A DNA stretch of 64,000 nt from Candidatus Neomarinimicrobiota bacterium (GCA_022573815.1 JACZTG010000004.1:62001-126000); one strand, 5' to 3'; shown: positions 56,392-64,000, numbered from the stretch's first letter. Numbers and translations are program-made. Notes: generated by a model from the sequence alone, not told the origin.

Positions 56392-57630
56392 TTATTTATC
56401 CTTTAGCTTTTTCAATAGAAAAAATAGAGCGGCAGCAGCGCTTCTATGCTTATTTATATTTCGTGAATCCCCAAACTGGAATTTCCGATATTCACTTCCG
56501 GCGGAATCTGAATATCCAACGTAAACCAGACCAACAGGTTTATCTTCTGTACCTCCGTCCGGTCCTGCTATTCCGGTAACAGAAAGCCCAATATCGCTAT
56601 TCATTTTTTTTCTGATTCCTTCCGCCATTTCAATAGCGGTCCGGGAGCTCACCGCTCCTTTAATTTCAATTGTTTCTTTATTTACTCCGAGTAAATCGAT
56701 TTTGACTTCATTGCTGTATGATACGACTCCCCCTAAAAAGTAGAGTGACGAACCGGGTATATCGGTTAGATTATCCTGTATTAGTCCGCCCGTACATGAT
56801 TCTGCTACAGCGACTGTGAGGTCTTTCTCTCTGAGTTTTTTACCGACAACTTCCGGCATCGTTTCTCCATCTGTAGAATAAATATAATCGGGCAGATTTT
56901 GCGAAATTAAATGAACGGAGTTTTCCAATCTTGCGCTAACTTCTTTTTCGTCAGTTCCTGTTGCCGTAAACCGAATCCGTGTGCCGCCGTAACCGGGAAG
57001 ATACGCTATAGAAATATCACCTAAATCAGGACGCAGAGGCTCAATCAGTTCCGAAATCCCCGATTCGCTGATTCCCGCAGTGCAAAGGGTTCTAAATTTT
57101 ATCTTGCGCTTTTTACTGTTTCTAATGATGCGAGGTATAACACACTCCGTAAGCAGAGATTCCATTTCGTGCGGAACGCCCGGCATTGAATAAAAAATCG
57201 AGTTTCCCTTCTTGAAAATCATTCCCTGCGCTGAGCCTAATTCATTCGGAATTATTTCACAACTGTCAGGATATTCCGCCTGCCCAATATTAGATTTATG
57301 AAATATCCATCCTCTGCTCTCAAATCGCTCTTTTAGATTCAAAAGCAAATCCTGATGTAGTTTTAACTTCCCTCCAAAATATTCTAAGAAAACCTTTTTT
57401 GTAATATCGTCTTTAGTCGGTCCTAAGCCGCCGGTTACAAATATATGATCATAGTTTCCTGTTGTAACTTTAAGAGCATTCATAATCGCATCTTTATCAT
57501 CACCCACTGTGAGAATAGAGTTCAAAGTTATCCCTGCTTCTACGAGAGCATTTGCAATATATTTTGAATTAGTATCCTGCACCTGACCAATTAATATTTC
57601 GTCTCCGATTATAATAATTGCTGCTGTCAT
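56392..57630 (-). CDS. cinA: CinA: competence/damage-inducible, NMN deamidase domain
   Basis: 412 aa. The N-terminal molybdopterin-binding-like COG1058 domain (IIGDEILIGQVQDTNS, GGLGPTKDDITKKV) is followed by the C-terminal PncC-type amidohydrolase (AESCTGGLIQDNLTDIPGSS, LSVTGIAGPDGGTEDKPVGLV). Together they hydrolyse ADP-ribose and NMN in pyridine nucleotide recycling. It overlaps pgpA by 4 bases. It converges on the T9SS-protein gene with one base between stops. Confidence 0.95.
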   Translation of the reverse strand: MTAAIIIIGDEILIGQVQDTNSKYIANALVEAGITLNSILTVGDDKDAIMNALKVTTGNYDHIFVTGGLGPTKDDITKKVFLEYFGGKLKLHQDLLLNLKERFESRGWIFHKSNIGQAEYPDSCEIIPNELGSAQGMIFKKGNSIFYSMPGVPHEMESLLTECVIPRIIRNSKKRKIKFRTLCTAGISESGISELIEPLRPDLGDISIAYLPGYGGTRIRFTATGTDEKEVSARLENSVHLISQNLPDYIYSTDGETMPEVVGKKLREKDLTVAVAESCTGGLIQDNLTDIPGSSLYFLGGVVSYSNEVKIDLLGVNKETIEIKGAVSSRTAIEMAEGIRKKMNSDIGLSVTGIAGPDGGTEDKPVGLVYVGYSDSAGSEYRKFQFGDSRNINKHRSAAAALFFLLKKLKDK

Positions 57631-58076
57631 AAAATAAATCTTTCAACCAAAAGCAATATGACCCCGGCGTAAACACCGGCAAGGATGTCGTCAAGCATTA
57701 CACCGTATCCGCTTTTAACGGATTCGAGATTTTTAATTGGAAAGGGCTTTGATATATCCATTATCCGAAACACTGTCAGAGCGGCCGCTATCCACCATAT
57801 TCCTTCAGGAGCAATCAACAAAGTGACCCATACACCGGCTATTTCGTCTATCACAATAATTTGATTATCTTCAGTTCCCGATTGCCTTTCTATTTTAGCG
57901 GCTGCTATCGCACCGAAAATAAACATAAATACGAGAATAATAATTTTAATTTGAAATGAGACGGATGTTAACAATACGAATAACAGAACGCCAAGTATGC
58001 TTCCATAAGTCCCGGACATTCCCGGTAAATATCCGACCCCTAAGCCGGTGGCAAAAAGATAAATTATTTTCGACAA
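57627..58076 (-). CDS. pgpA: Phosphatidylglycerophosphatase A
   Basis: 149 aa membrane protein. GLGVGYLPGMSGTYGSILG and IVIDEIAGVWVTL, with the acidic DDILAGVYAGV near the C-terminus, are PgpA hallmarks. It removes the phosphate from PGP to give phosphatidylglycerol. It is 6 bases after pgsA, whose product it uses. Confidence 0.94.
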   Translation of the reverse strand: MSKIIYLFATGLGVGYLPGMSGTYGSILGVLLFVLLTSVSFQIKIIILVFMFIFGAIAAAKIERQSGTEDNQIIVIDEIAGVWVTLLIAPEGIWWIAAALTVFRIMDISKPFPIKNLESVKSGYGVMLDDILAGVYAGVILLLVERFIL

Positions 58077-58082
58077 AATAAT

Positions 58083-58700
58083 TTATGAATTGAGTAAGGA
58101 GCGATAGATACCTATAGCCATCTGCCTAACAACCTTTCGGTTACCGAAATAATATCTGAAACCGGAAAACAATGTAATCAGTACAATAACAAACATTCCC
58201 GCGTTTGTAAAGCCGCTTTCATTTATATATCTCACAATTGCAGGATTTAGAGTATACCCGAAAGGATTGTTCACTAAATTATGATAAATCAAAATGAAGG
58301 CGATTAGAAGAAATTGAAATGTAGTTTTCCATTTAGCAAAAATTTCGGTTCTTAAGGGTTTGTTCTTACGAAGACTATATAAACGTAAAAGGGTAACTAC
58401 TATATCTCGCGCAACGACTATCAAAACCATCCAAAGGCTTAAATAACCGTTTATTACGAATCCGATTAACGCCGAACCTGTAATCAATTTATCGGCGAGC
58501 GGATCTACAAATGTTCCCCATTTCGTAACAGTGCCGTATTTACGTGCAATATAGCCATCGTAAAGATCTGTTAATGACGCCATTGCAAATATCAGTGTGG
58601 CAATAAAATAATTATATGACAGATCACCATATACTAATAGGATAAAAAAAGCAGGTGTCAGCGCAATCCGCAAAACGGTAAGTTGATTAGGAAGTATCAA
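58083..58700 (-). CDS. pgsA: CDP-diacylglycerol-glycerol-3-phosphate phosphatidyltransferase
   Basis: 205 aa, with four to six membrane helices. The signature is TDLYDGYIARKYG followed by GTFVDPLADK. It starts MILPNQLTVLRIALTP, as most PgsA proteins do. It makes PGP from CDP-DAG and glycerol-3-phosphate. The neighbouring pgpA supports the specific call over the paralogue at 2368-2883. It overlaps recR by 4 bases. Confidence 0.93.
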   Translation of the reverse strand: MILPNQLTVLRIALTPAFFILLVYGDLSYNYFIATLIFAMASLTDLYDGYIARKYGTVTKWGTFVDPLADKLITGSALIGFVINGYLSLWMVLIVVARDIVVTLLRLYSLRKNKPLRTEIFAKWKTTFQFLLIAFILIYHNLVNNPFGYTLNPAIVRYINESGFTNAGMFVIVLITLFSGFRYYFGNRKVVRQMAIGIYRSLLNS

Positions 58701-59308
58701 TCGGAGCCACTCGTCTTTACTTCCATCCTACCCTCGAAGGCGCGTATTAAAGTCACTGCATCAGCATGCTCCAACGCACTACCCATTGGAATTCCACGCG
58801 CAATCCTTGTAACTTTTATACCGAGCGCTCCTAATTCTTTTTGCAAATATAATGTGGTTGTTTCCCCTTCTATGCTCGGATTAGTCGCTATAATAACTTC
58901 CTCTACTTTATCAACTCTTGATAAAAGTTCTTTAATATGAAGATCTTCAGGTCCAACTCCGTCAAGAGGAGATATTACTCCTCCTAATACATGATAAAGT
59001 CCTCTATATTCGCCGCTCCTTTCAATAGCCATAATATCTGTCGCTTCTTCCACAACACAGATAATGGATTTATCGCGACGCTGACTGCTGCAGATTGAAC
59101 AGAGAGAATTTTCAGTGAGATTAAAACATACCTCACATTCTTTGATTTTATTTTTTGTTTCCACAAGTGCGCTTGCAAGCCGCTCTACCGTAGAGTTACT
59201 CTGTTTTAACAGATGTATTACCAATCGCAGAGCAGACTTTCTGCCGATTCCGGGAAGCTTTGACAACTCGGAGATAAGCTTTTCAATAAGCGGTATGGAT
59301 TCAGCCAT
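58697..59308 (-). CDS. recR: Recombination protein RecR
   Basis: 203 aa. The helix-hairpin-helix LPGIGRKSALRLV, the four-cysteine zinc finger (CEVCFNLTENSLCSIC) and the Toprim domain (CVVEEATDIMAIERSGEY) are in the normal order. It acts with RecF/RecO to load RecA on gapped DNA. Twelve bases after ybaB, overlapping pgsA by 4 bases. Confidence 0.97.
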   Translation of the reverse strand: MAESIPLIEKLISELSKLPGIGRKSALRLVIHLLKQSNSTVERLASALVETKNKIKECEVCFNLTENSLCSICSSQRRDKSIICVVEEATDIMAIERSGEYRGLYHVLGGVISPLDGVGPEDLHIKELLSRVDKVEEVIIATNPSIEGETTTLYLQKELGALGIKVTRIARGIPMGSALEHADAVTLIRAFEGRMEVKTSGSD

Positions 59309-59320
59309 AAATTATTTAAA

Positions 59321-59674
59321 TCACATTCCTGAAAACGGCATTTTCATTCCGCCCGGTAAGTTGCCCATCATACCACCGGTGGCTTTCTGCATCTGCTCGG
59401 CTGCAGCTTCCTGCGCCCGGTTTAGAGCCTGATTAACAGCAGCAAGCACTAAATCCTCAAGCATTTCAACATCTTCGGACATTACTTCCGGCTCAATTTT
59501 TATCGAGAGAACTTCTTGTTTTCCATTGGCTTTGACAGTTACCATTCCGCCGCCCGAGCTTCCTTCTACTTCAAGCTTCTCTAATTCCTTCTGCACACTT
59601 TCTATCCTACTCTGAACCTTTTGCGCTTGTTGCAAAATGCTGTTCATATCGAATTTCAAACTACTACCTCCCAT
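59321..59674 (-). CDS. YbaB/EbfC nucleoid-associated protein
   Basis: 117 aa, directly abutting dnaX. KFDMNSILQQAQKVQSRIESVQ and the charged KLEVEGSSGGGMVTVKANGKQEV region are the YbaB/EbfC pattern, followed by a methionine- and glycine-rich tail (MGNLPGGMKMPFSGM). Small dimeric DNA-binding protein of wide occurrence. dnaX-ybaB-recR is a conserved trio. A start at Met10 rather than Met1 is possible. Confidence 0.93.
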   Translation of the reverse strand: MGGSSLKFDMNSILQQAQKVQSRIESVQKELEKLEVEGSSGGGMVTVKANGKQEVLSIKIEPEVMSEDVEMLEDLVLAAVNQALNRAQEAAAEQMQKATGGMMGNLPGGMKMPFSGM

Positions 59675-61366
59675 TTAAATCGTTAATTTACCATTGAATT
59701 TTTCTATAATCTTTTCAACCGTCGGATGTTTAAGAAAATCATCATCATTTACACTTTCATCTTTGGATGAAGTACCCTCTATATCTTCCTGTGTGGCAAA
59801 ATCCCCAAGCGATGTCTTAATACTGAGGTCTCTTCCGGTTTTAGTTTTAATGAAATCTCTGATATATTTGGAATTGTGCTCTACAGAGCCTTTTTCATAA
59901 GCATTACTGGTATCGAAAGATAATTCAACATAATTACCGTTGATAACGGTTGGAATAGCTTTTCGTAATGAGCTTCCCAGATTACTTCGTTTTTCCGTGA
60001 TTTCATTCACTATAGTTTTCCATTCATCCATAAAAGTTTCCAAGTTTGAAAATGAATTATCTGTGTCTTTGGTATCATTATCAGATGAGGCAGCTTCAGG
60101 TTTTTCTTCTATTACTGTCTCATTCTTAACTGAGATTGACTCATTTTTCTCACTTTCAGGTTCTGCCTTTTCATTCTGATTGGCAGAGCTCGCAGCTGAT
60201 TCTTCTTTTTGTTTATTATTATTCTCTATTTCACCCGAATAGCCAATCTCTTTTAAAACTGATTGTATATCTATACTCTTATCCATATTGGTAATGTTCA
60301 ATAATAGTAGCTCAAAAATCGTACCGGGCATTGAACTTCTGGATATAGAAAGAGAAGTATCCTGCGTCATTTTCAGCAATCTAAGAATCTCTGATTCGCT
60401 GATTTTCTCCATTTTAGAGAGAAATAAATCTTTTATTGCTTGAGTTGTTTCCAATAATTCAGCAGAACCGGTTGCTTTTGTTATGAGTAATGATCTTAGA
60501 TGCTCCATTAATCCGGCGACGAGAGTTTGAGGGTCATACCCCTCTTCCATTAGCTCATTTGCCAGCGCCATCGCTGCTGATGAATTCCCCGTCATAGCAA
60601 GATCAGTGATGGAAAAATATATTTCATCATCAATGATTCCCATGACCGATCGCAAATTGGTGTACTCTATATCGCCATCCGAAAATGATATTGCCTGATC
60701 TAAAAGGCTCAGCGCATCTCTCATTCCTCCATCCGCTTTCCGTGCGATTAATTTTAGTGAATCTTCATCAATCTTTATTTTTTCTTTATCAGTCAATTTT
60801 CTAATTGATTCAATAATTACCGAACTCGGTATCCTTCGGAAATCAAACCGTTGACATCTTGAAAGAATAGTAGGGGGAACTTTATTTGGCTGCGTAGTAG
60901 CAAAAATAAAAACCACATTAGGGGGCGGCTCTTCAAGAGTTTTTAGAAGAGAATTGAAAGCCTCTCTCGTGAGCATATGTACTTCATCAATGATTACGAC
61001 TTTATATTGGGATTTCAGCGGTGGATGACGAAGATAGTCCTGTAGGTCATCTCTGATCTTATCCAGTCCGCGATAGGTAGCGCCGTCAATTTCAAGAACA
61101 TCAAAACTACGACCTTCGGTTATTTCCACGCAAATATCGCATTGACCGCAAGGCTCGGATTTTTTCCCCTCAAGACAGTTCAGCGCTTTTGCAAGAATCC
61201 TGGCTGTCGTTGTTTTTCCTACTCCTCTTGGACCGGTAAGTATATAGGCATGGGACATCCTATCAGAGCTTAAAGCGTTTTGAAGGGTCTGCGTTACATG
61301 ATTCTGTCCGATAACATCTTTAAATACTTGTGGTCGATATTTCCTTGATAATACTAAGTAAGACAA
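59675..61366 (-). CDS. dnaX: DNA polymerase III subunits tau/gamma
   Basis: 563 aa from a TTG start with AGGAG 7 bases before it. Walker A GPRGVGKTTTARILA, the zinc site with cysteines in CLEGKKSEPCGQCDIC, VVIIDEVHMLT and sensor 2 region DGGMRDALSLLD are those of the clamp loader ATPase. The C-terminal half includes an acidic linker (about 380-440) and the tau tail. An A-rich stretch near CAAAAAGAA is not in the A-AAA-AAG frame, so I see no support for programmed frameshifting. It lies 21 bases after the SRP RNA. Confidence 0.96.
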   Translation of the reverse strand: MSYLVLSRKYRPQVFKDVIGQNHVTQTLQNALSSDRMSHAYILTGPRGVGKTTTARILAKALNCLEGKKSEPCGQCDICVEITEGRSFDVLEIDGATYRGLDKIRDDLQDYLRHPPLKSQYKVVIIDEVHMLTREAFNSLLKTLEEPPPNVVFIFATTQPNKVPPTILSRCQRFDFRRIPSSVIIESIRKLTDKEKIKIDEDSLKLIARKADGGMRDALSLLDQAISFSDGDIEYTNLRSVMGIIDDEIYFSITDLAMTGNSSAAMALANELMEEGYDPQTLVAGLMEHLRSLLITKATGSAELLETTQAIKDLFLSKMEKISESEILRLLKMTQDTSLSISRSSMPGTIFELLLLNITNMDKSIDIQSVLKEIGYSGEIENNNKQKEESAASSANQNEKAEPESEKNESISVKNETVIEEKPEAASSDNDTKDTDNSFSNLETFMDEWKTIVNEITEKRSNLGSSLRKAIPTVINGNYVELSFDTSNAYEKGSVEHNSKYIRDFIKTKTGRDLSIKTSLGDFATQEDIEGTSSKDESVNDDDFLKHPTVEKIIEKFNGKLTI

Positions 61367-61387
61367 ATACTCTCCTTCTAAATTATG

Positions 61388-61660
61388 GGCTGCGCACCAT
61401 AACTCTGTGTAACCTTTCTTGCAACTTCTATACTAATTCAGGCTCCACCTAAGCTAACTACGGCACACAAGTTGTTAGCATACCGCTGCTACCTTCCGGT
61501 CCTGACGGGATTCAGCAACTTCCCGTTGCGTAGGGCTTAGAGCATCAACACTTGTCTCAGTAAGTAACTGTAAAATCAGTGTACCCTCGGTAATGGTATC
61601 GACCCGGCTTTAGCGGATTGCCGGTTACAGGGCACCGCTACCTCCCCATCGTGCACAGCC
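61388..61660 (-). ncRNA. ffs: SRP RNA, bacterial large type (Alu plus S domain)
   Basis: About 273 nt on the minus strand. The S-domain hairpin has CAGGACCGGAAGGTAGCAGC, with the GGAA tetraloop at 61494-61497, almost identical to other bacterial SRP RNAs. The 5' half carries the Alu-type sequence GGGGAGGTAGCGGTGCCCTG and TGTAAC (61624-61629), which is found in the B. subtilis-type large RNA and not in the 4.5S RNA of E. coli. The two ends pair: GGCTGTGCAC (61660-61651) with GTGCGCAGCC (61397-61388), ten pairs. It lies 5 bases after tRNA-Ala and 21 before dnaX. Confidence 0.9.
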
Positions 61661-61665
61661 TCTCG

Positions 61666-61738
61666 TGGAGCCGAAGGGAGTCGAACCCTCGACCTCTGCG
61701 TTGCGAACGCAGCGCTCTCCCAACTGAGCTACGGCCCC
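61666..61738 (-). tRNA. tRNA-Ala (anticodon CGC)
   Basis: 73 nt. A full cloverleaf: acceptor GGGGCCG with CGGCTCC, D stem GCTC/GAGC, anticodon stem CTGCG/CGCAG around TTCGCAA (anticodon CGC at 61703-61705) and T stem around TTCGACT. The G3:U70 pair that marks tRNA-Ala is present and the discriminator is A. CCA is not encoded; the next bases are CGA. It reads GCG codons. Confidence 0.95.
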
Positions 61739-61752
61739 ATTTATATCATTTA

Positions 61753-61781
61753 ATAATAATTCCATTAATCGAAGATGTCAA
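61753..61781 (-). promoter_or_regulatory. Promoter of tRNA-Ala / SRP RNA / dnaX
   Basis: TTGACA (61781-61776), 17-base spacer and TATTAT (61758-61753) on the minus strand. Start near 61745, only about 7 bases ahead of the tRNA. It is the strongest candidate for the whole run. No separate promoter for dnaX is seen between SRP RNA and its TTG start. Confidence 0.7.
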
Positions 61782-61827
61782 TAAAGGTTTGCTTGGAACA
61801 ATAAACTTTTAGAACTGTTTTCTGAAA

Positions 61828-62376
61828 TTATGCTTGAGAGGGAATCATAAATGCGGACTTCAAATTCTGTGCTTTTTCTTTAAGGGAATCTATCGAAGAA
61901 TATTTCATAATCGCTTCAATCAATGAATTCAGATGTGCCTCTTCAGATTCAATAAGATGATCAATAACAGCGCGAAACGGCTCTTTGGGACTTTCGATAA
62001 TCCTATCATAAATCTCATTTATTTCTAAAGTTTCTAATTCAAACGCCTCATTCAGGGCATCATCAAGGCTAAAGTCATCGTTTTTCAGCTTCGCCTCAGA
62101 AGTTAAAATAAAATTTTCCATCTTTAATATCGTTGAATAATCAATTTCTACGATATGACTAAACATATTCGGATTATTTCGATACATATTAGTTAATGTT
62201 GAGATAATCGTAGCGTGTATTGATTCTTGCTGTGCAAGGGAATCCCAAAAAACTCTTATGTCATCAGGTTGGGGGAATTTTTCCGCTACTTTTAGATAAA
62301 ATTGCTGCATTCTGAGCTCGAGTCCGCCCATTATGTTTAACAATTCTGAAGTAGAGTATGTGCTCGTATCATTCAT
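61828..62376 (-). CDS. Ferritin-like / rubrerythrin-type four-helix protein
   Basis: 182 aa, almost all helix. Two halves each carry an E and an E-x-x-H: LELRMQQFYLKVAEKF with QQESIHATI, and ELETLEINEIYDRII with ESEEAHLNSLI. That is the carboxylate-rich di-iron site of the rubrerythrin/ferritin-like group. It has no rubredoxin domain. It may store or oxidise iron or protect against oxidants; the exact reaction is unknown. 40 bases separate it from the radical SAM gene upstream. Confidence 0.78.
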   Translation of the reverse strand: MNDTSTYSTSELLNIMGGLELRMQQFYLKVAEKFPQPDDIRVFWDSLAQQESIHATIISTLTNMYRNNPNMFSHIVEIDYSTILKMENFILTSEAKLKNDDFSLDDALNEAFELETLEINEIYDRIIESPKEPFRAVIDHLIESEEAHLNSLIEAIMKYSSIDSLKEKAQNLKSAFMIPSQA

Positions 62377-62416
62377 AATTAGTTATTTGGAAAGATAGTC
62401 AGCCAGATTTTATCAG

Positions 62417-63466
62417 TCAAGAACTAATCGGAGTCAATTTGTCCGAATTAAAAAAACCGGGTACTTTCGTTCCGCAAGTAGGGCAGCTTCCTTCAGGTAT
62501 TTCATCAATCAAGACAGCGTGCCAATCTCTTCTGATTAGCTCTCTGTTGCAATTCGAGCAATATGTAGTTGAAGCTTCGATATCTTTTACATTTCCCAGA
62601 TAACAATACTTTAGTCCTGCACTCAATGCAATTTTTCTCGCCATCTTCAATGTTGAATGCTCCGTACGCGGCAGATCCTTCAACTTAAAATCAGGATGAA
62701 ATGCGCTGAAATGCAAAGGCGAGTCCGTACCGATATTTTCAACGATCCAATCAACCATCCTTTTGAACTCGTCTTCTTCATCATTGAGAGTTGGAATTAC
62801 CAGATTTGTGATTTCAATCCACACATCTGTTTCATTCTTCAACCAGCGAATTGTATCCAAAACAGGTTCAAGTTGCGATAGTGTTATCTTACCGTAAAAC
62901 TCCTGTGAAAAAGCTTTTAGATCGATATTGGCAGCGTCCACATGTTTATAGGCTTCTATTCTCGCTTCAGGTGTTATATATCCGGCTGTAACCCATACAC
63001 TTTTTATACCTTCTTCCCGAGCTAATTTGGAAATGTCCATCGCGTATTCCGCCCATATTGTGGGATCATTATATGTGAAGGCTATCGAAGGACAATCATT
63101 TTTTATTGCCAGACTAACAACGTTTTCGGGCGATGCTTCCAAACTTTGCGCTTCATCAATTTTTGCTTTGGATATATGCCAATTCTGGCAAAATTTGCAG
63201 CCGAGATTGCATCCTGCGGTACCAAAACTCAGCACGTTCGTTCCCGGAAGAAAATGGAATAACGGCTTTTTCTCAATCGGATCTATAGCGAAGCCTGTCG
63301 GTCTGCCATATGCCATATTATGTATTTTGCCGTCTATGTTCTTCCGAACGTAGCAAAAACCTGCTTTCCCCAATGGAATCTTACAATAACGGGGACAAAG
63401 GTTGCACTTAACCCTATCGTTCTCAATCGGTTCTTGCCAGAGTCCTATATGCGTGTTGTTACGCAT
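62417..63466 (-). CDS. AmmeMemoRadiSam-type radical SAM enzyme (AmrS-like)
   Basis: 349 aa. An N-terminal zinc-like cysteine set (CNLCPRYCKIPLGKAGFC), the radical SAM motif CNLGCKFC (Cys86, 90, 93), and a C-terminal rubredoxin-like knuckle (CSNCNRELI, CPTCGTKV) match the PflA-related AmrS family. It usually works with AMMECR1 and Memo-like proteins; neither is in the window. The reaction is still unknown. The following gene on the transcript is the ferritin-like protein; the preceding one is the partial gene with a PqqD-like tail. Confidence 0.87.
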   Translation of the reverse strand: MRNNTHIGLWQEPIENDRVKCNLCPRYCKIPLGKAGFCYVRKNIDGKIHNMAYGRPTGFAIDPIEKKPLFHFLPGTNVLSFGTAGCNLGCKFCQNWHISKAKIDEAQSLEASPENVVSLAIKNDCPSIAFTYNDPTIWAEYAMDISKLAREEGIKSVWVTAGYITPEARIEAYKHVDAANIDLKAFSQEFYGKITLSQLEPVLDTIRWLKNETDVWIEITNLVIPTLNDEEDEFKRMVDWIVENIGTDSPLHFSAFHPDFKLKDLPRTEHSTLKMARKIALSAGLKYCYLGNVKDIEASTTYCSNCNRELIRRDWHAVLIDEIPEGSCPTCGTKVPGFFNSDKLTPISS

Positions 63467-63496
63467 TATATGACGTATATCCGAAGTATAACATCA

Positions 63497-64000
63497 TCAT
63501 ATTTTAGTCCATTCAACTAACTTTAATTTTTCAAGATCTTCGATAATCCGCTCTGTGTTATCAATATCATATGGACCGTATAATGCGCTTACAATCTTAT
63601 GAATTTGCGCTATTGTCCGCGCTCCATCCATAAAATTAACAATTTCATATCGGATTAAGTCAAAATCAGTTAACGAGTTATCGCTGTACCATTCATAATC
63701 AGCGCCTAATTGAGTCGAAAACCAAATGTCTGCGTAAGAATCCGAAACCGGTCCGATAAAATTTCTTTTCGGAATGCGCGCCGACGAACCTGATTTTCCT
63801 GGAATCGTTGGAGGTAAAGATAATCCAAGTCGACTCAACATCAGATTTTTCTCCGATTTGCCAAGTTCTTCCAAAGCGACGCTATACATTTCTCCGACTG
63901 CACTCCAGCCGCTATTCAATAACTGAATTGATTTCAATGCTTCTTTATCAATATCTGTTTGAAGGTCAATTTTATCCAGCAGATGCTGCTGATAGTATTC
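63497..64000 (-). CDS. C-terminal part of a protein with a PqqD-like domain (cut by window edge)
   Basis: The reading frame is open to the window edge; 167 codons are visible and no start is seen here (the TTG at 63937 is internal). The last ~50 residues (NFMDGARTIAQIHKIVSALYG ... ERIIEDLEKLKLVEW) have the PqqD/winged-helix pattern. The part before (IPKRNFIGPVSDSYADIW) resembles the tail of some M28-family peptidases, so that is the first guess. A role linked to the radical SAM enzyme next door (30 bases away) is an alternative, as PqqD-like domains serve as RiPP recognition elements. I cannot decide. Confidence 0.45.
   Translation of the reverse strand, partial: EYYQQHLLDKIDLQTDIDKEALKSIQLLNSGWSAVGEMYSVALEELGKSEKNLMLSRLGLSLPPTIPGKSGSSARIPKRNFIGPVSDSYADIWFSTQLGADYEWYSDNSLTDFDLIRYEIVNFMDGARTIAQIHKIVSALYGPYDIDNTERIIEDLEKLKLVEWTKI

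Noticed and set aside
59675-61366. Programmed frameshift for gamma/tau in dnaX
   Set aside because: The A-rich stretch reads CAA AAA GAA in frame, not A-AAA-AAG, and no stop-proximal stem is evident.
61441-61547. Small (4.5S-type) SRP RNA only
   Set aside because: First reading; the upstream GGTAGCGGTGCCCTGTAAC and paired ends show the large type instead.
1-64000. CRISPR arrays, transposases, integrases, prophage or attachment sites
   Set aside because: Looked for repeats with spacers, inverted-repeat-bounded genes and tRNA-end duplications; none seen. The sole tRNA gene has no integrase next to it.

Overview
The window reads as chromosome of an AT-rich Gram-negative bacterium of the FCB supergroup, most like a marine Marinimicrobia (SAR406)-type lineage. 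This is an inference. The support is LPS genes (waaA, heptosyltransferase-like GT9 enzymes, an MsbA-like exporter), an Omp85-type barrel, a C-terminal sorting domain of the type IX secretion (T9SS) kind with a YPNPFNPS motif, DUF5683 and PEGA envelope proteins, two sodium-coupled transporter types and low GC. No phage, integrase, insertion sequence, CRISPR array or defence island is visible. About 54 genes are packed with very short gaps or 1-17 bp overlaps. Most lie on the minus strand; the plus strand carries one GT2 gene, rpsT, glnE and a three-gene surface-protein cluster.

Layout. (1) 1-16935, all minus: meaB, then a peptidase/propeller/Omp85 fusion, a PQQ-repeat lipoprotein, a PEGA protein, tatC, a polyprenyl synthase, GT9, waaA, two ECF-type ATPases, a CDP-alcohol phosphatidyltransferase, ftsY, rimO and the first codons of an exported protein. 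An SSP411-family lipoprotein lies upstream at 14617-16935. (2) 17214-24292: a glycan-assembly locus (MsbA-like exporter, GT9, three GT4-type genes of which one is frameshifted, one GT2). (3) 24385-38734: a Crp-family regulator, rpsT, guaB, an alanine symporter, an exonuclease-DinG helicase, geranylgeranyl-reductase-like protein plus ferredoxin, purF, PHP, an NSS transporter, DUF5683, a DAG-kinase-like protein and ridA. (4) 39013-44556: glnE and glnD, convergent with no gap. (5) 44637-51321: thpR-recA-recX-alaS-gcvPB-PPC. (6) 51513-56390, plus: CsgG/PEGA/DUF5683 protein, cohesin-like lipoprotein, and a large secreted dockerin/T9SS protein. (7) 56392-61738: tRNA-Ala, a large-type SRP RNA, dnaX, ybaB, recR, pgsA, pgpA, cinA. 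(8) 61828-64000: ferritin-like protein, AmmeMemoRadiSam-type radical SAM enzyme and the end of a gene with a PqqD-like tail.

How the parts fit. Much of the window serves the cell envelope: LPS core and glycan synthesis, isoprenoid and phospholipid synthesis, Tat export, SRP targeting (both FtsY and the SRP RNA are here), and two lineage-flavoured envelope modules. The most promising items are the metallopeptidase-TolB-propeller-Omp85 fusion with its coupled PQQ and PEGA partners; the cohesin-lipoprotein/dockerin-T9SS trio; the SRP RNA that keeps an Alu domain; the GGR-ferredoxin pair; an ECF ATPase pair with no T component and both switch histidines replaced by glutamine; and a duplicated palindrome in front of the SSP411 lipoprotein gene. 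I did not see a system that is clearly new in kind. The candidates are unusual combinations of known families.
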